Assembly (NCBI RefSeq): GCF_003014575.1 | Contig: NZ_PYGF01000015.1 | Span: 1 to 64,000, forward strand | Source: Cecembia rubra | GTDB lineage: Bacteria; Bacteroidota; Bacteroidia; Cytophagales; Cyclobacteriaceae | Reading direction: 5' to 3' | Length of the DNA: 64,000 nucleotides | Part shown: positions 35,158 through 43,882 of the stretch, in pieces | How the letters are laid out: each line of letters begins with the position of its first letter | Position numbering within the stretch: the stretch's first letter is position 1 | Position numbers and translations under genes: made by a program | The notes under the pieces: model-generated | What the model was told of the DNA's origin: nothing | Databases searched by the model: none | What the model saw: the letters and a program-made list of their open reading frames with translations, nothing else

Positions 35158-36477
35158 TTACCATTCAAAAAGCCCATTGTTTAGGCTTTTCAAGGCATCA
35201 TTTTTATATTTAGCATCAACAAGAAGAGAAACATTGTGTCTGCTGCCACCGTAGGAAACCATCCTTACCGGGAAATCAGCAAGGCTGTTCATTATTTTTG
35301 CTAAAGTACCTCTAGACTCAGCAATCATATTGCCTACCACTGAGATAATTGTTTGATTATTATCAATCTCCACAATTCCATAAGCCTCAAGTTCTTTTAC
35401 TATATCCTCCAAGTGGCTAAGGTCATCTATCGTTACGGAAACAGCTACTTCAGAGGTAGTGATCATATCGATAGAGGTTTTGTATTTTTCAAAAACCTCA
35501 AAGACCTTTCTTAAGAAACCATAGGCAAGGAGCATCCTACTGGATTTGATTTTGATGGCGGTGATACCATCCTTTGCTGCCAGTGCTTTGACTCCGGTTC
35601 CCTGCTCTTTAGCCGTGATGGTTGTCCCAGCTGCTTCCGGCTCCATTGTGTTTAGGAGCTTCACAGGAATGTTATACATTTGGGCTGGCCAAATGGAAGC
35701 AGGATGAAGGATTTTAGCACCAAAATACGCCAATTCAGCTGCTTCATCAAAGGACAACTGTGCTATTGGCCGTGTTTTGTCCACCACCCTCGGGTCATTG
35801 TTGTGCATGCCATCTATATCCGTCCATATTTCAACAACTTCCGCATTGACAGCGGCACCAATAAGTGAAGCAGAATAATCTGAACCTCCTCTTTTTAGGT
35901 TATCTACCTCATTTCTGTGGTTTTTGCAAATGTAGCCCTGGGTGACGAAAATCCTGTCATTGGGATAATTTGCCAAAATGGCTTTTACTTTTTCGGCTAT
36001 TTTCTTCAATTCAGGTTCAGAGTTTTCATCAATGCTCATGAAGTCAAGAGCAGGTAGGAAGACTGCCGGAATGTCCAGTTCCTGTAAAAGGGTGTAGAAT
36101 AATTTTGTGGATAGTAATTCCCCTTGAGCAAGAATATCCCTGTTGATGGCTTCATTGAAAGAGATCTTCAGGATGATATTCAAAAACTCGAAGTGTTCCT
36201 TTATGATTTTCTCAGCTTTTACCCTTGCGGTTTCTGTTTTTAGCAGGTCCTTGTAGAATTTCAAATAGTGCTCATGTAAGATGTCAATCCGCTCCTTTGC
36301 CAAGTCTTTGTTGGCCTCTGCCAAAGCCTCTCCAATGCCTACCAATGCATTGGTTGTGCCGGAAAGTGCAGAAAGCACCACTATTTTCTTTTCGCTGTCT
36401 CTGGTAATCAAGTCTTTCACTTGATGCATTCTTTCGGGTTTTCCTACTGAGGTTCCCCCGAACTTCATTATTTTCAT
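35158..36477 (-). CDS. lysC: Aspartate kinase
   Basis: This 439-residue enzyme phosphorylates L-aspartate, the first step to lysine, methionine, threonine and diaminopimelate. The N-terminus MKIMKFGGTSVG is the kinase nucleotide-binding signature. LKRGGSDYSASLIGAAVNAE and EIWTDIDGMHNNDPR belong to the catalytic domain. The C-terminal 150 residues form two ACT domains (ISVVGNMI, VRMVSYGGSRHNVSLLV) that usually bind lysine for feedback control. It is monofunctional, with no homoserine dehydrogenase part, and stands 23 bp downstream of ribH on the minus strand. Confidence 0.9.
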   Translation of the reverse strand: MKIMKFGGTSVGKPERMHQVKDLITRDSEKKIVVLSALSGTTNALVGIGEALAEANKDLAKERIDILHEHYLKFYKDLLKTETARVKAEKIIKEHFEFLNIILKISFNEAINRDILAQGELLSTKLFYTLLQELDIPAVFLPALDFMSIDENSEPELKKIAEKVKAILANYPNDRIFVTQGYICKNHRNEVDNLKRGGSDYSASLIGAAVNAEVVEIWTDIDGMHNNDPRVVDKTRPIAQLSFDEAAELAYFGAKILHPASIWPAQMYNIPVKLLNTMEPEAAGTTITAKEQGTGVKALAAKDGITAIKIKSSRMLLAYGFLRKVFEVFEKYKTSIDMITTSEVAVSVTIDDLSHLEDIVKELEAYGIVEIDNNQTIISVVGNMIAESRGTLAKIMNSLADFPVRMVSYGGSRHNVSLLVDAKYKNDALKSLNNGLFEW

Positions 36478-36500
36478 ATTATAAGTAAGGTTTGAGATTT

Positions 36501-36977
36501 CTAGAATCCTAGCATTTTGATTGCGGTTATGGCAGCTTCATCACCTTTGTTGCCATGCTTGCCACCGGCTCTGTCCAGGGCTTGTTGCATGGTGTTGGGA
36601 GTCAGAACCCCAAAGATGACCGGTTTGTTGTATTTAATGCTGACATTGGTAATGCCATGGGCTACTGCATCACAGATAAAATCAAAATGCCTTGTTTCTC
36701 CCTGAATTACACAGCCCAGACAGATTACGGCATCTATTTCTTCCAATTCTGCAAGCCATTGGGCACCAAGTGTTAGCTCAAAAGAGCCTGGAACGTTTTT
36801 TCTGAAAATGTTTTCTTTTTTAGCCCCGTGTTTCAGTAAAGTATCCACAGCGGCTGAAAATAGGGATTCGGTCACTTGATCATTCCACTCCGAAACGACG
36901 ATACCGAATTTTTTATTGGAAATGTCCAGTATATTTTTGTCAGAATACTGGCTCAAGCTTTTCAATGAAGTTGCCAT
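36501..36977 (-). CDS. ribH: 6,7-dimethyl-8-ribityllumazine synthase
   Basis: This 158-residue enzyme is the penultimate step of riboflavin synthesis and forms icosahedral or pentameric shells. The substrate motifs FGIVVSEWND (24-33), VPGSFELT (62-69) and CVIQGETRHFDF (89-100, catalytic His97) are all intact, and the C-terminal GGKHGNKGDEAAITAI matches. It precedes lysC by 23 bp on the minus strand, so the two may be co-transcribed. No FMN riboswitch is visible upstream. Confidence 0.95.
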   Translation of the reverse strand: MATSLKSLSQYSDKNILDISNKKFGIVVSEWNDQVTESLFSAAVDTLLKHGAKKENIFRKNVPGSFELTLGAQWLAELEEIDAVICLGCVIQGETRHFDFICDAVAHGITNVSIKYNKPVIFGVLTPNTMQQALDRAGGKHGNKGDEAAITAIKMLGF

Positions 36978-37005
36978 ATTTTTTTTATGTTGATTGAAAA
37001 CAAAA

Positions 37006-37032
37006 AAGAGTAAGGCTTTTGGCCTTACTCTT
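37006..37032 (-). terminator. Terminator of the TPR-protein gene
   Basis: The perfect 11-bp stem AAGAGTAAGGC/GCCTTACTCTT has a 5-nt loop and a run of six T on the minus strand. It is located between the TPR gene stop and ribH. Confidence 0.8.
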
Positions 37033-37058
37033 CTTAAATGCTAGGGTACTACAAAGCA

Positions 37059-37769
37059 TTACTTAGAGGCAAGGCCTTCCAAGCGAGCTTTATGCTTTCG
37101 AGCGTTGGTATATTCGAAAGACTCATAATATTTGTCTTCTATGATACCATAGGTTTTGATGGCATTTTCAATTTCTCCTGCCTCCTCATAGGCAATAGCC
37201 AACTTATTCAGGTATCTAGGTGCAAAATGCTTATTTTCTTTGTGATCGATTGCTTTTTTGTAAGAAGCAATTGCATCTTTGGTATTCCCCAATTCCAAAT
37301 AAGCATCACCCAATAGGGCAAAAGCTCTGGCCTGAACGAAATAATCATCGGCAGAGAACTTTTTCAGGTGGTCCGCTGCTTTTTGGAACTGACCTTCAGA
37401 AAGATAAATGGAACCAATATAGAAATGGGCAAGATTGGCTGCAGCAGTACCGCTATATTGGTCTACGATTTTAAGAAAACCTGAATTTGAACCATCACCG
37501 TTCAGCGCAAGATCAGTGCTGTCCTGCTCAAAATAATATACGGCCTGGAACATTTCTGACTGGGCCTTCTTGTTTTTATTCTGCTTATCAATCTGGAAAT
37601 ATAGCACGCCTGCAATGATCAGGATACCTGCGATCAGAATTCCTCCAAAAACTTTGGAATTCTTTTTGATGAAAGCTTCACCTCTTTCCAGTCTGCCTGC
37701 AATCACTTCCGGTTTTTCCAAAAGCTCATATTCTACTTCAGGAGCTTTTTTCGTTTCTTTCTTAGCCAT
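37059..37769 (-). CDS. YfgM-like membrane-anchored TPR protein
   Basis: This 236-residue protein starts at the ATG before AKKETKKAPEVEYELLEKPE; a longer start would add 31 residues of non-coding character. A cytosolic head (1-50) precedes one membrane helix (VFGGILIAGILIIAGVLYFQI, about 54-74). A tetratricopeptide region follows (NLAHFYIGSIYLSEGQFQKA, FALLGDAYLELGNTKDAIAS, LNKLAIAYEEAGEIENA). YfgM-type proteins act as chaperone helpers at the Sec translocon; the precise role in Bacteroidota is unproven. It lies between pdhA and ribH with a terminator on both sides. Confidence 0.8.
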   Translation of the reverse strand: MAKKETKKAPEVEYELLEKPEVIAGRLERGEAFIKKNSKVFGGILIAGILIIAGVLYFQIDKQNKNKKAQSEMFQAVYYFEQDSTDLALNGDGSNSGFLKIVDQYSGTAAANLAHFYIGSIYLSEGQFQKAADHLKKFSADDYFVQARAFALLGDAYLELGNTKDAIASYKKAIDHKENKHFAPRYLNKLAIAYEEAGEIENAIKTYGIIEDKYYESFEYTNARKHKARLEGLASK

Positions 37770-37831
37770 TCTATAAAATTTTTCGCCCGCAAATATAAGG
37801 CTTTTAATTAATTCACAAATAGAAACAAAAA

Positions 37832-37870
37832 AACCAGCTGTTAATGGGTATACCTCATTCACAGCTGATT
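37832..37870. terminator. Terminator of the PDH E1-alpha gene
   Basis: A 15-bp stem with two mismatches is centred on CAGCTGT/ACAGCTG, with A and T runs on both flanks, just after the pdhA stop. Confidence 0.7.
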
Positions 37871-37880
37871 TTTTGTTGGG

Positions 37881-38900
37881 TTATTCCATTACAAATGGAT
37901 AATCTTCCTGCACATACACATCCTTGAATGCATCCATGCCATCAGGCCAAGGGGATTCTTCTGCAAATTTAACCGAATCATCCACTTGTTTTTTCACCCT
38001 TGCATCGATCTCAGCAATTTCTTGTTCTGTCAGGATATTGTTTTCCAAAATGGTGGCTTTCACCTGCTCGATTGGATCCCTCTGTTTGTATTCCTCAACT
38101 TCCTCACGGGTTCTGTATTTTTGAGGATCAGACATAGAGTGTCCTTTGTATCTGTATGTTCTGAATTCCAATAGGGTAGGACCTTCACCTTTTCTTGCTC
38201 TTTCAGCTGCTTCAGCTACAGCTTCATGAACCGCCTCCACATTCATCCCATCTACTGGGAATGCAGGCATATCATAAGCCTCCCCTATGGTGTAAAGTTC
38301 AGTTACATTGGACGTTCTGGCTACAGATGTACCCATAGCATAACCATTGTTCTCGATAACAAAAATCACTGGCACTTTGTACAGCATTGCCAAGTTGAAT
38401 GCTTCGTGAACAGCACCCTGTCTTACTGCACCATCACCCATGTAGCAGATACACAGATTTTTGGTTCCTCTGTATTTTTCAGCAAATCCGATTCCCAGGC
38501 CCATAGGAACTTGTGCACCTACAATACCGTGCCCGCCCATAAAGTTGCGTTCTTTGTCAAAGATGTGCATGGAACCCCCTTTGCCTTTGGTTGTTCCTGT
38601 GGCCTTGCCATAAAGTTCAGCCATGACAGCTCCAGGGTCAGTGCCTAATCCAAGGGGATGAGCGTGATCTCTGTAGGCAGTTATCCACTTATCATCTTTT
38701 TCCAGAGCAGTGATGGCTCCGGAAGCACAGGCTTCTTGGCCTATATATAAGTGACAGAATCCTCTGATTTTTTGCTGTCCGTATAGCTGTCCGGCTTTTT
38801 CTTCAAACCTTCTCATCAACAGCATGCTTTCGTACCAATAAGCGTAAGTTTCTTTAGAATATTTCGCTTTAGCTTTGGTCGCTGAACTCTTTTTTGCCAT
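37881..38900 (-). CDS. pdhA: Pyruvate dehydrogenase E1 component, alpha subunit
   Basis: This 339-residue subunit is of the alpha2beta2-type E1. The thiamine pyrophosphate motif runs from GDGAVRQGAVHEAFNLA (155-171) to ENN (183-185). The phosphorylation-loop-like segment YKGHSMSDPQKYRT and the GHGIVGAQVPMGLG block are conserved. The start is the ATG before AKKSSATKAK; an upstream in-frame codon would add 12 residues. The E1 beta and E2 genes are not neighbours here. The gene is divergent from recF. A perfect -7 box lies 33 nt upstream. Confidence 0.92.
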   Translation of the reverse strand: MAKKSSATKAKAKYSKETYAYWYESMLLMRRFEEKAGQLYGQQKIRGFCHLYIGQEACASGAITALEKDDKWITAYRDHAHPLGLGTDPGAVMAELYGKATGTTKGKGGSMHIFDKERNFMGGHGIVGAQVPMGLGIGFAEKYRGTKNLCICYMGDGAVRQGAVHEAFNLAMLYKVPVIFVIENNGYAMGTSVARTSNVTELYTIGEAYDMPAFPVDGMNVEAVHEAVAEAAERARKGEGPTLLEFRTYRYKGHSMSDPQKYRTREEVEEYKQRDPIEQVKATILENNILTEQEIAEIDARVKKQVDDSVKFAEESPWPDGMDAFKDVYVQEDYPFVME

Positions 38901-38933
38901 ATCGTTTAATGTAAAATATGCTAAATTAGGCCC

Positions 38934-38941
38934 CAAATATA
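38934..38941 (-). promoter_or_regulatory. Candidate -7 box for pdhA
   Basis: TATATTTG on the minus strand matches the Bacteroidota -7 consensus TAnnTTTG at every fixed base, 33 nt before the pdhA ATG. A TTTG -33 element at the ideal spacing is not present, which lowers confidence. Confidence 0.35.
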
Positions 38942-39005
38942 ATCAAATGGGCTGAATTTTAAGGCCGAACGCGAAAATAGTCAAAAACCTCACAGATTCT
39001 GCAAG

Positions 39006-40115
39006 ATGCACCTCAAAAATATCCGCTTACAGCAATTTAAAAATTATCCCAAAGCGGAGGTGCAGTTTTCCAATGAGATCAATTGCTTCGTGGGCCTGAA
39101 TGGAAGCGGCAAAACCAACCTGCTGGATGCCATTCATTATCTCTGCCTTACCAAAAGCGCCCTCAACGGAATGGACAACCTCAATATCCTCCATGAAAGA
39201 GACTTTTTTACTGTCTTTGGTGATTTTGAACTTGAGGGTAAAGAATTGGGAATCAGGTGTATATTTGAAAGTGGTAAAAAAAAGCAGCTACTGCAAAACG
39301 GGAAAGCCATAGATAAAATGAGTGATCATGTAGGCTTACTTCCTGTGGTGATGATTGCCCCTGATGATACCTTGCTGATCAAAGACGGTAGTGAAGAGAG
39401 AAGGCGATTTTTTGACAATATGCTTTGCCAGTTGGATAAAACCTATTTGGATAACCTGATGCGGTACCAGCATTTTTTGAAACAGCGGAATGCCCTTATC
39501 AAGCAATTCGCAGAAAAAGGAATTTGGGACAAGAATTTTATTGAGCCCTATGACCGTGAAATTATCCTCTTGTCCCAGCGGGTTGCCAAGGACAGGCAGG
39601 TTTTTTTACAGGAATATGAACCTCTTTTGATGGAGTACTATGCGGAAATTTCCGAAAACAGGGAAAATATCAAGATCAGCTATGAAACGCAGTGTCTTTC
39701 GGAGGACTTTGATAAGGATTTCAAGGCAAGTGCCCAAAAAGACCTGATCCTAAAAAGGACCAATATGGGAATCCATAAGGATGATTTTGTATTTGAAATT
39801 GAAGGATACCCCATCAAAAAATTCGGTTCCCAGGGTCAGCAGAAGTCCTTTGTAATTGCGCTTAAGCTTGCCCAGTTCCAGATTTTTCTTAGCCATAAAA
39901 AGACAAAGCCTATCCTCCTTTTGGATGATATTTTTGACAAATTGGATGATGGCCGCATCCGAAAGCTGATGGAATTGGTAGCCGATCACCGCTTTGGGCA
40001 GTTGTTCATCACCGACGCAAGACCGGAAAGGTCCAAGCAGATCTTAAAAGATATAAATGCTGATTGTAAGTTTTTTATGATCGAAAAGGGCACGGTTGCA
40101 ATTTGGAATCAATAA
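39006..40115 (+). CDS. recF: DNA replication and repair protein RecF
   Basis: This 369-residue ABC/SMC-like ATPase works with RecO and RecR to load RecA at single-strand gaps. Walker A is GLNGSGKTNLLDAIHYL (30-46), the signature is KKFGSQGQQKSFVIALKLAQ and Walker B is PILLLDDIFDKLDDGR. In many bacteria recF stands beside dnaA and dnaN; here it does not. Its 3' end overlaps the convergent DoxX gene by 7 bp. Confidence 0.95.
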   Translation: MHLKNIRLQQFKNYPKAEVQFSNEINCFVGLNGSGKTNLLDAIHYLCLTKSALNGMDNLNILHERDFFTVFGDFELEGKELGIRCIFESGKKKQLLQNGKAIDKMSDHVGLLPVVMIAPDDTLLIKDGSEERRRFFDNMLCQLDKTYLDNLMRYQHFLKQRNALIKQFAEKGIWDKNFIEPYDREIILLSQRVAKDRQVFLQEYEPLLMEYYAEISENRENIKISYETQCLSEDFDKDFKASAQKDLILKRTNMGIHKDDFVFEIEGYPIKKFGSQGQQKSFVIALKLAQFQIFLSHKKTKPILLLDDIFDKLDDGRIRKLMELVADHRFGQLFITDARPERSKQILKDINADCKFFMIEKGTVAIWNQ

Positions 40116-40528
40116 CCGTTTCTCCTTTTTCGAATCTGCGCATCTACCGAAAACTTGCCAGGTCCCATTATAAACTGAACAATAAAAATAAGTAAGAAAA
40201 GCAAGGCTTTTTCCTTCATGGCAAATGGATCCTCTGCATGTACAATAAAGCTAACAACGGTCATTGTAAAGATCAGTGGAATCAGAGAAAGTCTTGTCAT
40301 AAAACCAAGTGCCAAGAGAATGGAGCAGAAAAATTCTGCAAAAATAGTTGCTTGTAATGACATAGCAGGTCCCAATCCTATAGGATCTCTAAATGTGGTC
40401 AATCTTGCGCTGAAGTCAATTATTTTTGCCCATCCATGTGTCATCATCATCAAAGAGGTACCGATTCGTAGTAAGAGTAATGCTACATCTGTTCCCCATG
40501 AAGAAGAGGAAAAAAACAACTTTTTCAT
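40109..40528 (-). CDS. DoxX-family membrane protein
   Basis: This 139-residue protein has four predicted membrane segments and the family opening SWGTDVALLLLRIGTSLMMM followed by THGWAKI. DoxX-like proteins occur in redox and sulfur metabolism and as quinone-interacting subunits, but most members are uncharacterised. The stop overlaps recF by 7 bp. The DNA around its start resembles that around the small ORF at 41880-42017, including an identical CCCATGAAGAAG stretch. Confidence 0.85.
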   Translation of the reverse strand: MKKLFFSSSSWGTDVALLLLRIGTSLMMMTHGWAKIIDFSARLTTFRDPIGLGPAMSLQATIFAEFFCSILLALGFMTRLSLIPLIFTMTVVSFIVHAEDPFAMKEKALLFLLIFIVQFIMGPGKFSVDAQIRKRRNGY

Positions 40529-40641
40529 ATTTAAGTTCTTGTTGAATGTTGTGGTCTGCTTTCAAAATTAGCAAGAAAAACATATCCTCTTACTATATTG
40601 GGGCGTTAAATCGTAAGTTATCGCCTATAATTTCAAAAAAA

Positions 40642-41754
40642 ATGAAACGCATCCTTTTAATTCTGATATTTCTTCTGTCTGGAGGACAACTTTTTGCGCA
40701 AGGACCCTCCCAAGGTTTCCTTGAATACATGAATGGAATACAACAATTGATACAGAATGATCTCTATAACAAGGTATCAGCTGTTTTATATGATGTGGAA
40801 GAGACACCAAAGCAGAGCGTGTTTTTGGATTTTTGTAAAAATGTGGAAAAGGATTTCCATACACACTATTCAAAATACGCCGACAAGTTGAGTTCAGAGG
40901 AAAAAGATGCTGCAGCAAAGTTTACCCAAACCATGATGATCCAATTGGGGGAGCTGTACTTGGACAGGGCCCAGGAGTTGGAGGTCAGTGAAAGGCTGGT
41001 TTTCTTCAGGACTTTCATGATGGAAATGGGATATGCTCAAAATCTATCCTCATTGAATGAAGACGTTTCGAGGGCCATTATCATGGGCATTTACTCGGCG
41101 ATGAACATTCCTTTTGGCATGCCTACCCAGGAAGTGGTGGCATACATATATAAGGAGGAAGAGCCCATCAAGGAGCTTTACCATGCAGCATTTATCATCA
41201 ATGAAATGGCCATGCTCAATGAAAGCTACGATGAATTGGAGGCCATGTCAGCCGGATTTCAAAAAGAGTATCCATCATCCCGCTTCCTTTCAGGGCTGGA
41301 CGCCACCCTGGCTTCTCTAGAAAACCTAAGGGAAGGGGCATTGGTGCAGGATTTTTCTTTTGTGGACCAGGAAGGCAAAGAAAGAAAGCTTTCAGAATTT
41401 AAGGACAAGATCATCTATTTGGATCTTTGGGCATCTTGGTGCGGGCCATGCATCAACACTTTCAAAACCAAAACCCCTGATTTCGAGAAGAAATTAAGGA
41501 ACCGCGAAGATGTGGTGCTTATGTATATTTCCATTGACGAGAAACCTGAATCCTGGAAAAATTACCTGGACAAAAACCCCATGAGAGGGATACACCTGTT
41601 TGCTGGAAGAGGTTTCGAGGCAGATATTATGAAGTATTTTAAAGTCTGGGGAATTCCCAGGTACCTGATTATCGGAAAAGAAAACAAACTCATTAGCCCG
41701 AATGCTCCTAGGCCGGGAGATGAGGCTTATGAGGCCTTGATTGGTTTAAATTAG
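40642..41754 (+). CDS. Exported TlpA-family thiol-disulfide protein with N-terminal helical domain
   Basis: This 370-residue protein has a signal peptide (MKRILLILIFLLSGGQLFAQ) starting at the ATG at 40642; the longer open frame upstream is not coding-like. Residues 21-230 form an all-alpha-looking domain of unknown family. Residues 235-370 are a thioredoxin domain with DLWASWCGPCINTFK (CGPC) and a cis-proline in VWGIPRYLII. Such two-part proteins are frequent in Bacteroidota envelopes. It is the only gene in its unit and ends in a clear terminator. Confidence 0.85.
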   Translation: MKRILLILIFLLSGGQLFAQGPSQGFLEYMNGIQQLIQNDLYNKVSAVLYDVEETPKQSVFLDFCKNVEKDFHTHYSKYADKLSSEEKDAAAKFTQTMMIQLGELYLDRAQELEVSERLVFFRTFMMEMGYAQNLSSLNEDVSRAIIMGIYSAMNIPFGMPTQEVVAYIYKEEEPIKELYHAAFIINEMAMLNESYDELEAMSAGFQKEYPSSRFLSGLDATLASLENLREGALVQDFSFVDQEGKERKLSEFKDKIIYLDLWASWCGPCINTFKTKTPDFEKKLRNREDVVLMYISIDEKPESWKNYLDKNPMRGIHLFAGRGFEADIMKYFKVWGIPRYLIIGKENKLISPNAPRPGDEAYEALIGLN

Positions 41755-41760
41755 TTGAAG

Positions 41761-41798
41761 AAAAAGAGGCTGACCCATATTTGGGAAAGCCTCTTTTT
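41761..41798 (+). terminator. Terminator after the TlpA-family gene
   Basis: The 11-bp stem AAAAAGAGGCT/AGCCTCTTTTT (41761-41771 with 41788-41798) ends in a T run. It is located 6 bp after the stop codon. Confidence 0.8.
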
Positions 41799-41879
41799 TA
41801 CAGATTTAACAAAACAAATGAAAGTTTGATTAGGCCATTCTACTGGGCCAATTTTTAAATTCTATACCAATTTTATTGA

Positions 41880-42017
41880 TTAAAACCTTTTACTATTGAC
41901 TAATTTCTTCCAAAGTTTGAAGATTCCATATGCCATTAAGATAAGTAAGGTGAGATTGATTAACTGGATAGATAAGCCTATCGCATCCCATGAAGAAGTA
42001 AATATGTATAATTTCAT
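41880..42017 (-). CDS. Possible 45-residue membrane peptide related to the DoxX N-terminus
   Basis: An open frame of 45 codons gives one long hydrophobic helix (GLSIQLINLTLLILMAYGI) with a basic tail (KLWKKLVNSKRF). Its opening MKLYIFTSSWDAIGL parallels MKKLFFSSSSWGTDV of the DoxX protein at 40109, and the surrounding DNA shares CCCATGAAGAAG and CATATTTAA. It may be a short real membrane protein or a remnant of a duplicated doxX 5' end. A perfect 38-bp palindrome lies 41 bp upstream of its start. Confidence 0.4.
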   Translation of the reverse strand: MKLYIFTSSWDAIGLSIQLINLTLLILMAYGIFKLWKKLVNSKRF

Positions 42018-42057
42018 ATTTAAAAGTTTAGTACTTTCAAATGTAACCGCTTTATTT

Positions 42058-42095
42058 CACCTAAAAAATACCTAACGTTAGGTATTTTTTAGGTG
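42058..42095. promoter_or_regulatory. Perfect 38-bp palindrome, candidate operator
   Basis: CACCTAAAAAATACCTAAC is followed directly by its exact reverse complement, with no loop. It lacks a T tract after the stem and has no spacer, so an operator for a dimeric repressor (core TACCTAACGTTAGGTA) is more likely than a terminator. It is upstream of the 45-codon ORF on the minus strand. Confidence 0.5.
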
Positions 42096-42151
42096 GTCAC
42101 TTATGGAATTGGGCCGTATTCAAGATGCTATTTTTCTTAATCAACAAAAAA

Positions 42152-42190
42152 AGACTTTAGACTTTGGGGAAAACCCAAAGTCTAAAGTCT
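42152..42190 (-). terminator. Strong terminator of the nucleotidyltransferase gene
   Basis: A perfect 17-bp stem (42152-42168 with 42174-42190; core ACTTTAGACTTTGGG) has a GAAAA loop and is followed on the minus strand by TTTTTTTG. Confidence 0.85.
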
Positions 42191-42277
42191 GAAATAGATT
42201 GTTTATTGTAAAGTTTTTAACTTTAATAGTATTGGATTGAATATAAAATCCCGAACTCAGAAAATGAGAAAGTTTTA

Positions 42278-43183
42278 TTACCCCCACAGATTCTCAGGAT
42301 ACTCCCCGGAATCATGCATGTTTTTTAAAGCTTCGATGACAACAGGTCTGTCCTCGGTATAAGTTACCCCAAACCAGGTCTTACCTCCTGCAAGGATTTC
42401 GAAAGCAGCTTTCCCTTCCTGTATCAGATTGTTGGCTACGGTAGGAATGTAAAATTCAGATTTGATATTTTCTTTGTTGGCAGGTAAAAATTCATCCCAC
42501 ATGCTCTGAATATCTCCGAAAACTGCCGGATGGAATCCCCAGAAGTTCATGGAAACAGGGGTCCCTGGTTTGATTTCAATTTCTTCATCTTCCCCACGGG
42601 ACACTATTTTTTCCCCTTCTCTGGCAATGGAGGTTCTTTCCACCATTCCTATCAGCTGATTGGCCTTATTCATGGAGCAGACACCTCTGCTTACCGTTCC
42701 GTTTTCTGAGAGCACATTTTCTATCGCATACCCCACCATGGCATGAAGGTTTGGCTGTACCCCATGGGTCAGGAATTTGCCCAATACCTCAAAAGCTTCT
42801 CTGCCATAGAAATCATCCGCATTGATTACAGCAAAAGGTTCAGCGATGGCGTCTTTGGCACAAAGCACTGCATGGGCAGTACCATAAGGTTTTACCCTGT
42901 TAGGGTTTCTGTAAACTTCAGGAACAAAACTATTGAGGGATTGTAATACAAAATCCACTTCAATTTTTCCTTCTAATTTGGGAAGGAACAGGTCTTTTGC
43001 CATCTGTAGGATTTCTTCCCTTACGATCAGCACCACCTTGCCGAAGCCGGCACGGATGGCATCATAAATGGAATACTCCAAAATTGTCTCACCATGAGGA
43101 CCAAATCCGTCGATCTGTTTATTACCTCCATACCTGCTGCCCATACCTGCAGCCAATACCAAAAGTGTAGGTTTAGTGTTCAT
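42278..43183 (-). CDS. Sugar-phosphate nucleotidyltransferase-like protein
   Basis: This 301-residue cytosolic protein has the nucleotidyltransferase opening LLVLAAGMGSRYGGNKQ (about 6-22), then a substrate loop FGPHGETILEYSIYDA and the metal aspartate in AVINADDFYG. It belongs to the NTP_transferase fold that makes UDP- or dNDP-sugars. The GSRYGGNKQ lead differs from GalU/RfbA (GTRLRP), so the sugar cannot be named. The start is the ATG before NTKPTLL; 23 further upstream residues are poor coding sequence. It is monocistronic, with a terminator right after. Confidence 0.8.
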   Translation of the reverse strand: MNTKPTLLVLAAGMGSRYGGNKQIDGFGPHGETILEYSIYDAIRAGFGKVVLIVREEILQMAKDLFLPKLEGKIEVDFVLQSLNSFVPEVYRNPNRVKPYGTAHAVLCAKDAIAEPFAVINADDFYGREAFEVLGKFLTHGVQPNLHAMVGYAIENVLSENGTVSRGVCSMNKANQLIGMVERTSIAREGEKIVSRGEDEEIEIKPGTPVSMNFWGFHPAVFGDIQSMWDEFLPANKENIKSEFYIPTVANNLIQEGKAAFEILAGGKTWFGVTYTEDRPVVIEALKNMHDSGEYPENLWG

Positions 43184-43482
43184 ATTTTTCCGTTCAATCA
43201 AAACAAGGCTCAAAATTAGGTTTTTCCATCTTTTCAAAAAGGATTGTGGCATTTAATTTAAAAAATAGGAGTTTAAATGATCACTGGTTTAATAAAGAAC
43301 CAATAAAACGATAAACAAGCAAAAATTTTTCAATATGGGGGTGTAAAATCAACCAAAAAATGACCAAAAATGAAAAATTTACGAAAAACCAGTTAAAAAT
43401 TGAATCCAATTTTGCATTTGTGGTAATATTTGTCTTAGATTAGCGAGGATTTCCTATTAAACCCATTGTAAAATTGTCTAAA
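43184..43482. other. Intergenic region upstream of the P-II gene
   Basis: This 299-bp stretch is A-rich, with no gene and no clear hairpin. A GTAATATTTG stretch at about 43424-43433 resembles a -7 box with one extra base; no matching -33 was found, so no promoter is called. Confidence 0.4.
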
Positions 43483-43821
43483 ATGAAAAAAATCGAAGCA
43501 ATTATTAGAACATCCAAATTTGAGGATATACACCAGTGCATTGCTGGACTGGGAGTAAAATTCTTCACCTTTTACGAGGTAAAGGGAATGGGGATGGAAC
43601 ATGCCAAGCCACAGACCTATAGGGGTGTCGCTTATGAGCCTGCTTATATTCCTAGGACCAAAATTGAGATTGTCACCACGGACGAACATGTGGATGCCAT
43701 CATCAACTGTATCCTGACGACCGGAAGGACCGGTGAAGTGGGAGATGGAAAAATATTTGTCTATGAAGCCCTTCAGGCCTATCGTGTCAGAAACAATGAT
43801 ACGGGAGAAGAGGCTCTTTAA
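43483..43821 (+). CDS. P-II nitrogen regulatory protein (GlnK/GlnB)
   Basis: This 112-residue signal protein binds 2-oxoglutarate, ATP and ADP and gates AmtB. Alignment without gaps to E. coli GlnB puts the T-loop tyrosines at Tyr46 (QTYRG) and Tyr51 (VAYEP), so the uridylylation-site tyrosine is kept. The C-terminal GDGKIFVYEALQAYRVR contains the P-II C-terminal signature. I start it at the ATG at 43483; a TTG three codons upstream gives a longer form. It lies 61 bp before amtB on the same strand, the classic glnK-amtB pair. Confidence 0.93.
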   Translation: MKKIEAIIRTSKFEDIHQCIAGLGVKFFTFYEVKGMGMEHAKPQTYRGVAYEPAYIPRTKIEIVTTDEHVDAIINCILTTGRTGEVGDGKIFVYEALQAYRVRNNDTGEEAL

Positions 43822-43882
43822 TTTCCTCTTTCACACCCAATCTCTTCATCCTATATCTTAAAAAATCAAATCTTTCAAACCT

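Noticed and set aside
42058-42095. Palindrome as rho-independent terminator
   Set aside because: There is no loop and no following T tract; a proper terminator for the neighbouring gene lies at 42152-42190.
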